Source: Anaeramoeba flamelloides (lineage: Eukaryota; Metamonada; Anaeramoebidae). Taken from it: a stretch of DNA of 64,000 nucleotides. The notes beneath the pieces were generated by a model. The model was given only the letters and a program-made list of their open reading frames with translations. It was not told the origin of the DNA and did no database searches. Position 1 is the stretch's first letter, and every line of letters starts with the position of its first letter. The translations under genes and the position numbers were made by a program. Positions 35,755-44,595 of this stretch are shown one piece after another. The stretch is taken from positions 372,001 through 436,000 of the forward strand of contig JANTQA010000033.1 of NCBI GenBank assembly GCA_027625915.1, read 5' to 3'.

Positions 35755-37320
35755 TTAATCCTCTAAATCAATACCATAATCTTCATAAAGGATAGAGGAT
35801 GTAACGCCTTTTTTAGTGGCCATTTTGCCAATTAACGATTGTCCTATATCTTTTAAATCGTTATACCTATGCAAGAGTTCCATGTGGTGTTTTTTTTCTT
35901 CTTTTGTTGCATAACCTTTCTCAGTTCTGATTTCATCAATTTCCCTTTTTATTTCGGAAATTTCTTTTTTGAGTTTATTAATAGAACTTTGGGTTATTTT
36001 TTTCCTTTTAGGGGGGCAAAACGTTCGTGTTTTTTTCAATGTTTGTGTAATAATAGGTTTTTCTTCTTTTTGATCTTCTTTTTCTTCTTCTTCTTCTTCC
36101 TCTTCTTCTTCTTCTTTTTCTTCTTCCTTTTGGTTATTTAAAGGCGCATATATTAGTTTTAAGAACATTGTTTTTTGTTTATCCTTTTTTTCTTTTTCTT
36201 CTTCAAGTTTTTTTTTGATTTCTTCTTTTTTTTCTTCTTGAATTTTATTAGTTTCTTTTTTTGTTTCTTTTGGATCCAGTTTTTCTTCTTCAATTTTATT
36301 CGTTTCTTTTTCTATTGTGATTTCTTCTTTCTTTTCATTTGTTCCGTTTTTTGTTAGTTTCATTGTTTCTTCATTTTTTTTTTTTGGATCACAATTTTCA
36401 CAAAACCATTTCCCTTCAGGAACTTTCTTTAGACCAACACATCCCAAGTGGAACCATTGTATTTTACATTCTGGGTTTTCGCAACCAACCCACTCTTCGT
36501 CTGGTAGGTTTCTACCACAACAATAAGTTTCAATTTCTTTAGTTTCATTTTTTTCTTTTTCTTCTTGGTTTTTTTCTTTTTCTTTTTCATTTTCTTCTTC
36601 TTTTTTATTAGTTTCTTGTTCTGTTTCTTTTTTTGTTTCTTTTGGATCCAGTTTTTCTTCTTCAATTTTATTCGTTTCTTTTTCTATTGTGATTTCTTCT
36701 TTCTTTTCATTTGTTCCGTTTTTTGTTAGTTTCATTGTTTCTTCATTTTTTTTTTTTGGATCACAATTTTCACAAAACCATTTCCCTTCAGGAACTTTCT
36801 TTAGGCCAACACATCCCAAGTGAAACCATTGTATTTTACATTCTGGGTTTTCGCAACCAACCCACTCTTCGTCTGGTAGGTTTCTACCACAACAATAAGT
36901 TTCAATTTTTTTAGTTTCGTTTTGATCTTTTTCTTCTTGGTTTTTTTCTTCTTCTTTTTCATTTTCTTCTTCAATTTTATTAGTTTCTTTTTCTGTTTCT
37001 TTTTTTGTTTCTTTCTGATCCGTTTTTTTTTCTTCAATTGTATTGTCTTCTTTTTCTGTTGCTTTTTTTGTTTCCTTCTGATCCAGATTTTCTTCTTCAA
37101 TTTTTTGCGTTTTTGTTTTGGTTTCTTTTTTTATTTCCAATTCTTCAGTTTTGTGAGAACATATTCGAATTGAAACAGTTTTTAATCTTGGATCTTGATC
37201 TAAAATATCATCAAGAGTAAAAGTTAAATTAGTAAACTTAGTTTTCAATTCTTCAGATGACAAAGGTCTTTTTTTTTGATAAATAAATTTAATTATTTGG
37301 TTGAGATCTTTGTTGCTCAT
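35755..37320 (-). CDS. PHD-PHD-Swi5 fusion protein
   Basis: A single-exon 521-aa protein. Residues 1-50 form a small helical domain with a winged-helix look (weak). Two PHD fingers lie at about 141-187 and 265-311, each YCCGRNLPDEEWVGCENPEC followed by KIQWFHLGCVGL and GKWFCENC, closest in pattern to ING-type PHDs that read H3K4me3. The aromatic residues expected for the methyl-lysine cage (Y of YCC, W of EEWVG, W of QWFH) are present. The first two Cys are adjacent rather than CxC. K/E-rich coils separate the domains. Residues about 442-521 are a Swi5 domain: a coiled coil then LLHRYNDLKDIGQSLIGKMA and GVTSSILYEDYGIDLED, matching the conserved YND.KD.GQ.L.GK.A..RGV core of eukaryotic Swi5. 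Swi5 with Sfr1 stimulates Rad51/Dmc1 strand exchange. I know of no Swi5 protein with PHD fingers, and the frame is uninterrupted, so the fusion is real at DNA level. Confidence 0.88.
   Translation of the reverse strand: MSNKDLNQIIKFIYQKKRPLSSEELKTKFTNLTFTLDDILDQDPRLKTVSIRICSHKTEELEIKKETKTKTQKIEEENLDQKETKKATEKEDNTIEEKKTDQKETKKETEKETNKIEEENEKEEEKNQEEKDQNETKKIETYCCGRNLPDEEWVGCENPECKIQWFHLGCVGLKKVPEGKWFCENCDPKKKNEETMKLTKNGTNEKKEEITIEKETNKIEEEKLDPKETKKETEQETNKKEEENEKEKEKNQEEKEKNETKEIETYCCGRNLPDEEWVGCENPECKIQWFHLGCVGLKKVPEGKWFCENCDPKKKNEETMKLTKNGTNEKKEEITIEKETNKIEEEKLDPKETKKETNKIQEEKKEEIKKKLEEEKEKKDKQKTMFLKLIYAPLNNQKEEEKEEEEEEEEEEEKEDQKEEKPIITQTLKKTRTFCPPKRKKITQSSINKLKKEISEIKREIDEIRTEKGYATKEEKKHHMELLHRYNDLKDIGQSLIGKMATKKGVTSSILYEDYGIDLED
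36271..37014 (-). repeat. Tandem 372-bp duplication of the PHD module
   Basis: The block starting TGGATCCAG at 36271 recurs at 36643, exactly 372 bp (124 codons) later. Over the ~250-300 bp covering the PHD finger the two blocks differ at only a few bases, for example AGACC/AGGCC and GTGGAA/GTGAAA, and then drift in the K/E linker. This is an in-frame, recent or gene-converted tandem duplication. Confidence 0.85.
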
Positions 37321-37831
37321 AAAAATAATAAAAAAATTTGAAAAGGAAAAAAATAAATAAAATGAAAATAATAAAACTTGATCTTTTTCAATTGTCCGTA
37401 AAAATATAAATAAAAACGCCTAAAATTATGAAAATTTGACTTTCTCGAGGGATGTAAAGTGTATTTGTTCAACTTTACTTGGATAAAACTATTGATTTAT
37501 TTCAAAAATTCAATTTGTAAAACTAAAAGGTAAAAATTTATTTCATTTTAATGATTTATTTTGAACTTTATGAAACACCAAAAGTTAAAACTTAAAACTA
37601 AAACAATTTTTGACTTATAAACTTTCCTGAATTATTGTTATTGAAAAACTATTATTTTTACAAAAAATTTATTGAAATTAAAAATCAAGTAAGATCTTGT
37701 AAAAGGAGAACGTTTCAACTTTCAGATCAAGTTGTCACCAAGAATTAACTTCATACCAAAAGATTGGGTTTCTTGGTCAAAATTGTATTTGAAGATCTTC
37801 TTCGGGTTTAAAAAATTAAAAACAATTGACC

Positions 37832-38663
37832 TTAAGGGAGTAGCTACACCATAAGACATCATAAAAATTTGAGAGAGATATAAAAAGAGTATTTTATTTG
37901 AGTAGCGTGTGATCGTAGATACTCTAAAACATTATTGTTTCCGAAATTATTTGATATTTTTTTTTTTTTGTAGTGCTAAACAATAAAAAAAAGAGAAAAG
38001 AATTGATAAAATAGGTTCAACTTTTATTTTTTTGTATTTTAAAGAGGCTTTTTTGGGAGAAGATAATTTTAGATTCTTAGAATAAAACTTATAGTTATTT
38101 TGTGGTTTAAAATTTGATAGAATATAATCTTATTCACTTCTCCAATTCCACCAAATTCAGGTGTCTAAAATTCGAACAAGATATGATTTGGCTTAATTAT
38201 TCTTTTTTTGGAAGCCTTCTCGCTATTAAAGTTCGATTCTTATTTCCTTTTGTGATTCTTCCCATTCTAATGTTATTATTCTTTTTAAACAAAATTCATT
38301 GATCACAAATTTCACTGATTAAAAAAATCTTTCTTATTACTTTTTGTGGTCTTGATTAAAATAATTCAAAAATGATGAAAAATTAAAAAAAGAAAAAATC
38401 AAAGTCCACAATAGAATGTTGAGATAAGGACAAAAGATAAGTCACTCAACATTTGAAACACTATTTTAAGCAATTCAACTCAACACTCTATTGTGGCAAT
38501 TTCTTTGAGACTTTGAAAAAAAAATTAAAAAAACTATTGAATGAAGTACTTTAAATAATAAAAATCAATGAGCTACAACCAAAATAAAAAAAGGATATTT
38601 TCTAATCCTATTCAAAATTGCAAAAATGTGAAAAATTTTCCTTTACCGTAGCTACTCCCTTAA
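37832..38663. mobile_element. TTAA-flanked element, 832 bp
   Basis: The ends are exact inverses: TTAAGGGAGTAGCTAC at the left and GTAGCTACTCCCTTAA at the right, a 16-bp terminal repeat that includes a TTAA at each end. An internal hairpin pairs CCACAATAGAATGTTGAG (38405) with CTCAACACTCTATTGTGG (about 38480). Sub-frames are short (62 aa at most). TTAA plus GGG/CCC termini fit a piggyBac-derived non-autonomous element. Confidence 0.7.
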
Positions 38664-38929
38664 GTTTCAAAAGATTTCAAAACTCAAATTCAAAATTTTT
38701 CTAATAATAAAAATGGAATTTTTTTCAATATATTTATAATACTACAGTTATTCAACTTGGGGCAACTTTTTGAACCCATCAAATATGTGGTTGCTGAGTA
38801 TCCCTTTATATTTAGTATATGTGTAAATACTATAAGAATTTGAATAAACATTACAAAAACTAAATTTGTAGATTGGGGGGTGTTCAGACTATATTTTTAC
38901 CCTGTTAATCAAAATAAATTAGATTCCGA

Positions 38930-40000
38930 AAATGAACACCTTCCCATATTTGCTTTTGTTAGTGTATTTCTTTTGATTAATTTCAGTTATTCCCATAAAA
39001 AAATTTCTAGAAACAAAAATTAATTTAATAAAATCATAAATTTAATCAAAAAAATGTAGTACAAATAAAAATGATTAAAATACAGATATAATTCAAATTT
39101 ACTTTGGGTTTGTGTTTATTTTCACGAATAACGCAACAAATAGTATTTTGTTTTCAAAGTATCAATATCATATGGTACTCAAAAAATTCTTTTTTGGTAA
39201 GTTTTGGTAATTAAGGGTCGAGTCATTACAGTGAAATTTTTTATTCTTAAATGGAAAAAAAATTTTTAGTAATTTTATTGATGACCTAATACCAATCAAA
39301 AACCAACCAACCGATGATGTACGATCGATCTCCAAAAATCAAAAACCAAAAATGAGGACATTTTTCGAAAAAAGTGCCAGAGAGCAACACTCAATTTCCA
39401 ATTAGAATGGTTGTAAATTACAATTTTGAAAACAACTATGTCAGTTTTGAAGTGTCGCTCTTTGGCGCTTTTTGAGATCTTGGTGACTTTTTTTTCTTTT
39501 TTTTCTTTTTTTTCTTTTTTCAAATGAGTTATTTTTATTGATTGAATATTGCCTAATACTTGCTTGGTCAAATTTAGAGGGTTTTAAAATAACCACAAAT
39601 CAGGCTAAATCGAATAAAATTGATTGCGAAATACAAGAAAGCAATTTGTTTTAAATTAAAGAAATTTAACCTCTTTTGAAAAAGAAAATGAGAAAAGATG
39701 AATTTTTTTTTAAATTTTGATTTTTTGAAATTGAGAATACTTTTTCTTCGTTTAATTTTTTGTCAAAGATGATCCAATGGAATTTTTTTTTTGTTATTTG
39801 AATTTTGTCAACCAAAAGAAGGCCTATTTCACAATACCCTTTTCGGTCTCAGGTCATCCCTTGAGTATGGTGCCTTTTCACAGTAAATGACTCGACCCTT
39901 AAAAATATTCAAAATCGTTAAATGTGCCTACTTCGTAAAAAAGAATTCTTAACACTCGGGAATCTAAAATTAAAAAAAAATCCATTTTTTTTTTTATTTT
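38930..40000 (+). repeat. Old interspersed repeat interrupted by a TTAA element
   Basis: Sequence at about 38930-39210 and 39903-39960 matches, on the opposite strand, about 62200-62580. Shared blocks include TTTACTTTGGG, ATGGTACTCAAAAA and ATGT(G/A)CCTACTTC. The copy at 62200 is continuous, while this one is split by the 39211-39902 insertion. Outer boundaries are not resolved. Confidence 0.55.
39211..39902. mobile_element. TTAA-flanked element, 692 bp, nested
   Basis: The left end TTAAGGGTCGAGTCATT is mirrored by AATGACTCGACCCTTAA at the right. Removing it and one TTAA joins the older repeat exactly as it appears uninterrupted at about 62290. A diverged relative in inverse orientation spans about 56510-57268 and a fragment lies at about 54715-54830. 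The internal minus-strand frame of 91 aa is Lys-rich and does not look like a transposase. Confidence 0.75.
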
Positions 40001-40110
40001 TATTTTTCGTATTTTTTTTAATATCGGGGAAGGACACAATTAGAAACAATTTAGTTCTATTGTTAAAGTTTTTTTGATTAAAAAATATTATTAATATGTA
40101 GTTATGTATA

Positions 40111-40647
40111 TATAAACCCCGTTCCAAAAATTTGGACACACCCAAAATCAAAAATAGGCAAAAAAAAAAAACCAATTTATTGTATTTTTCCAAAAGTAAT
40201 ATAAAACAACATTTAAGTTATATCGTATTAATGTTTTAATAAGTAATCATTTTAACCCAAATAAAAAAAAAAATATAAAACTCAAAAATAAAAACAGGTG
40301 TGTCCAAAATAATGAAACGAGCGGAACAAAAAATGTATTGGTAAATTTGTTAAAATTTCACCAACAATTGTTGATCGATCAAATGATAAGATACCATCTA
40401 CCAATTGTATGTCATTTTCCAATTTAACAAACTCAACACTAACCTTCTATCAACCATTGAAAAAAAATTTCCAGATCTAACCAAACAGATTAAGTAACTG
40501 CAAAAAAGGAAATGAAAATAAAACAAAAAAGACAAAAAATGAAATAGTTTGTAAAATCAAAATTCTTTCTAATTTGAATTTAAAGTGCAGTAATGATGCT
40601 ATTTCAACTGTTTAAACTGTGTCCTAATTTTTGGTATCTAGTTTATA
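40111..40647 (+). mobile_element. ~535-bp DNA transposon family, copy 1
   Basis: The left end reads ...CCGTTCCAAAAATTTGGACAC and the right end GTGTCCTAATTTTTGG, an imperfect inverse pair. The body matches 50724-51267 closely (CAAAATAATGAAACGAGC, TTGGTAAATTTGTT, TTTCCAGATCTAAC) and, more weakly, 57977-58511 and an inverted fragment at about 55440-55735. It has no ORF and is a miniature element of a TA-targeting type by its termini. Confidence 0.7.
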
Positions 40648-41029
40648 TATATATATATATGGGGGGGGGTATGTATGTATATATATAATCTTTTCTGTTG
40701 AACAGGATAAAAAAGGTTCAATTAATACAGGGTATGATAGGTGTTTCTCTTTATATTTGATAAAAAAATAAATATGAATCAATAATTTTTTAAATTAAAA
40801 GTTAAATTTTTGTTTTACAAATCGTTTGTATACTTGGATAAAGTTATTTTTTAAATTAAATATCCCAATGAAAAACTTAAATTGTCCTTATTTAATTGGG
40901 TTTTTTATTGTTTCTTGTGAGGGGTATCATAAAAGCTGTTTTTACAAAATTTCATTTTTTTTATTCAAAAGAATCTACAATTAAACTTTATTTGAAAAAT
41001 TATTACAGGTTTAAAATAATAAATAAACT

Positions 41030-41722
41030 ATTTTTCAGTCAAAGGGGTCCAGTTTTAATCGGTAAAATACATGTGTTTAAAGGATTTGCATAGATATTAG
41101 AAGAAAAATTTTTTTTTGGAAATTTTCAAAATTGAAATCATTTTTTCACATTTTTACAGATTTTTATTTTATTTTTCCGATTTTTTTTTTAAAAACATCA
41201 TTCAGTTTCAAAAAAATTTTTTATTGTAAGATCAATAGTCACTATGTAAAAATGTGTTACTCTAAGGTTATTGAAACCATGGAAATGATTGTTGAGAAAT
41301 AATATTGATTTCTATTGGAATTCTATCCAATCTATGATCTTGATATTTGTTTAATAAATGTGAAAATTTTCACTTCATTTTCATTTCCTTTTTCAAATAG
41401 AGACTATAACTACCAACACACTTCGTTTGGGGACTTGATTTCTAAAAAAAAAAGTATGAAAAATGAAGTGAAAAATGTTTTCTGTTTATTATTCAAATAC
41501 CAGTAGAAGTTCAAAACGGACTTTGTTGTTTTTCTCAATCGGGATCTAAGAATTTGAGTTTTTCAATTTTTAAGAAAATTCATTGATTAATTAGTTTTCT
41601 TTCAGAAATATATCAACAATTCTTAGAAGTGTATTTTTCTGTTTATTTCTTATTTGTTATTTAAAGGTCAAATATATAAAATAATTGATATTTGAAAAAA
41701 ATGTTGGATCCGTTTGATTGAA
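41030..41722 (+). mobile_element. ~690-bp DNA transposon relative, copy 2
   Basis: The left end TCAGTCAAAGGGGTCCAG and the right end, inverse CAATCAAACGGATCCAAC, are imperfect terminal repeats. The body shares blocks with 27175-27681 and 59513-60068. The internal frame at 41315-41506 looks like chance. Confidence 0.5.
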
Positions 41723-41724
41723 AC

Positions 41725-42210
41725 TGAGTTTATGAAAAAGAAAATTATATGTTTATTTATACAGGAACAGTTTGTAATTCAATATGATTAATAATTCATA
41801 TTTGAATTATTCTAAATATATAAAAATATGGTCTTTTAAATTTAAAAAAAAATACAATCAAAAGCTAAAAAAGCTGAATCACAATTTTTGAAAAGAACAT
41901 TGCCGATTTTATATTTTCTGAGCTCTAACTGAAAATAAGTTAATAAGAAGATTTTTTTTTTTTTTTTTTTGACTTTCTAATGTAAAGAGATAAAAAGACT
42001 TGGAGAGTCTCATGTTTTTATATTTGTCAAATTTATTTTCTAAGATACTTTTTTAAAATGGCTTTTTCAAACGGAAAAAACAGGAAAAAAGAAAAAGAAA
42101 AAACGAAAAGATAAAAAAAAGACAATAAATTAAAAAGAAAAAGAAAAAAAAAAGATTCAAAAGCAAGAAATATGAAAAAACTAAACAAAAATTTTGACTA
42201 AATTAGAAAA
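41725..42210 (+). mobile_element. Partial member of the TCAAAAATTGTGACTCAC family
   Basis: It contains GAATCACAATTTTTGAAAAG followed by ACATTGCCGATTTT and CTCTAACTGAAAATAAGTT, aligning with the same ordered blocks in 43406-44003, 49100-49737 and 49755-50530. The left terminus is not recognisable and the right end fades near 42210. Confidence 0.4.
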
Positions 42211-43405
42211 GGTATTTTTATTTTAAAAATCGAAAATTTAATTTCAAAATAATCTTGAACAAAATCAGAACAAAATACCTTTCGGTTGTGTAATAAAACC
42301 AGTTAATATTTTGGGAAAATATTTTGAAAACATTTTTTTTACAATTGAGTTTTCTCTCAAGAAAATTAAAAAATTAACAATTGATAAGAAGTCAAATAAA
42401 TAAAATAGTATAAACACACCTTAATACTAATATTTGGATGAATAGATTAAATTTCCCCCATTAACTATAATATTTTCATGGTTTTGAAAGTAAAAAATAA
42501 AAAATTATGTTTCTCGGTTTTTATTGTGTTACAGAACTTAACAGTTGTTTCAATTGAAAAAATAACAAGAAATTTTCTAATATTTATTTTATTTTTAAAA
42601 ATTCCCTTTTCTAAAGTTATTTATCAACACCCAAACATTAACCACTTATTTTTTTAACAAATTTCAAGAGATCAATGCTACTTTGGTTTCCCCAATTCAT
42701 GCTTCATAAATATGTATTGAAAAAAAAATAATTTTTTAACTGTGACTAAAATCCATACATATTTGTGGATTTATCAGCCAAGAAATAAAATAATAAAACT
42801 GTAAACTTCGCTTAAGATAACTTATATATATATATATATATATATTTCGAGGAAAGTAAACATTAATGTCTCAAAAAAATCTTCTCTATTTATTATACAA
42901 ATATTCGGTTATAATTTCATTTGCTTTTATAGAGTTTCCTATTATTGTTTCAATATTTAGAATTTTTTTTTTTAATTACTTAGTGATTTTTTATTCAAAT
43001 TGTAATAAAACTCTTTTTCATCTTCATGTATAATTTTGAAAATCTGGTATGGGGGATCGAAGATAAAATGAATTATAAAATATTTCCAAAGTTGCCTTGA
43101 AATTATTTTGAAATCAAATTTTTGTGTTTATCTAGATTTTTAAATAGTTGAAAATGTGGATAAGTTCAAATTGAAAAATTATTTTCAGAAATGAGTTAAT
43201 ATGAAAAATAAACTTCTGAGGTGATCAAAAAAAAATACATTTTTTAGTAAAAAGTTCATGTGGTTTCTCAAAGTATTTTCATAGGTTAAAGTCATTTTTG
43301 GTTCTGAAAAGTTATTTTATGAATAAGAAAAATTCTTGAATATTAGTTCTATTAAATTTAAAACTTTCAATACGGGCATTCTTATTCTCATTTTCAACGA
43401 AACAC

Positions 43406-44003
43406 CATTTGAAAAAAATGTGGCTAGCCGAAATAATAAATTGAAAAAAAAAAAAGTATTCTTTTGTATACAAGAAAAAACAAATATTAAATATGATTAA
43501 GAATTAACTTTTAAATCATTTTAAAAATATAAAAACTGAAATTTTAAAAATTAAAAAAATAAAACCAAAAACTAAAAAAAAGTGAGTCACAATTTTTGAA
43601 ATGAGCATTACCAATTTTTTATTACTGAACTTTGACTGAAAAAAAGTTAAACAACAAGATTTTTTTACTAATAAACTCATTCATTTAAAAAGGTCTTTAA
43701 TAGACTCAATTTCCAAAGTGATTATTTAACTTTTCGAAGATCTTTTTTTTTTCTTCCACATGATCTTTTGCAAAAAAAATATCAAAAAAAGAAGAAAAAA
43801 TTTTTTCAAAAAAAAAAAGAAAAAGCAAAACTAAAATTTGCAAAAAAGAAAATTTTCAGAATGATAAAAAATGATTCATGATCCAAAAATTTGAAAATAT
43901 TTTTTTGGGGCATTAAAGTTTGAAAATATTTTTTGTAAAGAATACTGTAATAAACCCTCAAAACAACATCCACTAACATTATAAACCAAGTCAAAATTTT
44001 TGA
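43406..44003 (+). mobile_element. ~600-bp DNA transposon family, copy B
   Basis: It starts with a worn terminal repeat followed by GAAATAATAAATTG and has an internal inverse of the terminus, GTGAGTCACAATTTTTGAAA, at about 43581-43601. It ends with AAGTCAAAATTTTTGAA. It shares block order with 49100-49737 and 49755-50530. Non-coding. Confidence 0.55.
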
Positions 44004-44595
44004 ACTCGAGCTTATTTAAAAATCTAAATCGTAACCAAAATTTAATATCGTAACAATATCAAGGTAGCTTTGGAAAGACTGTAGTTTCTGTATGTTAATT
44101 AGATTGATTAAAACTTATTATATAATAATCTAGAAGTAATTAAAGTAAAAAGCATGAATGGGTTCGAAAAAAATTGCAAAATCAAAAAAAAGAAGAATAA
44201 AAAAAAAAAATCAATTATCAAAATAAAATCAATATAAATTCACATTTATTTATTTACAATTAAATAATTTTTAATAAATTATTAAACAAATAAGAATTTT
44301 ATTAAAAAAAAAAAATCATTTTTTGGTTTGAATTTTTTTTTTTAACTTATTTAAAATTGTAAATTATAATTTTTTTTTGATTAAAATATTATGTAATTAT
44401 TAACATGTAATTAAATTAAATTGATTTTGGATATGTTACAGATAGATTTGGATACCTGTAGTATTGTATTTTTCATCATTTATTATAATTGGTTTAAATA
44501 GATAATAGGTTATATATATATATTTTATATAATTTATTATATAATTAATAACTTAATCAAAAAAAAAAAAAAAAAAATTATTTTTAAAGATTGTG

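Larger units (their letters stand above)
37321..44595. other. Transposon-packed intergenic region
   Basis: This 7.3-kb gap between the PHD-Swi5 start and the lipase 3' end has no gene. From left to right it contains a TTAA element (37832-38663), an older repeat (about 38930-40000) interrupted by a second TTAA element (39211-39902), a ~535-bp element (40111-40647), a ~690-bp element (41030-41722), and two members of another family (41725-42210 partial, 43406-44003). TA microsatellites lie at about 40646-40662 and 42821-42846. No intact transposase frame is present. Confidence 0.6.

Noticed and set aside
35869-37220. Several Phe-rich plus-strand frames and two Lys-rich minus-strand frames over the PHD-Swi5 gene
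   Set aside because: They are shadows of the K/E linkers and duplicated PHD module; the 521-aa minus-strand frame explains the locus.
39296-39571. 91-aa minus-strand frame in the TTAA element as a possible transposase
   Set aside because: It is Lys-rich low complexity with no DDD/E-type motifs, and the diverged copy at 56510-57268 does not keep the frame.
40640-40690. TA and G-run microsatellite as a functional element
   Set aside because: Similar TA tracts recur at 42821, 44510, 50547 and 55738 in non-coding DNA; simple repeats in AT-rich sequence need no special role.
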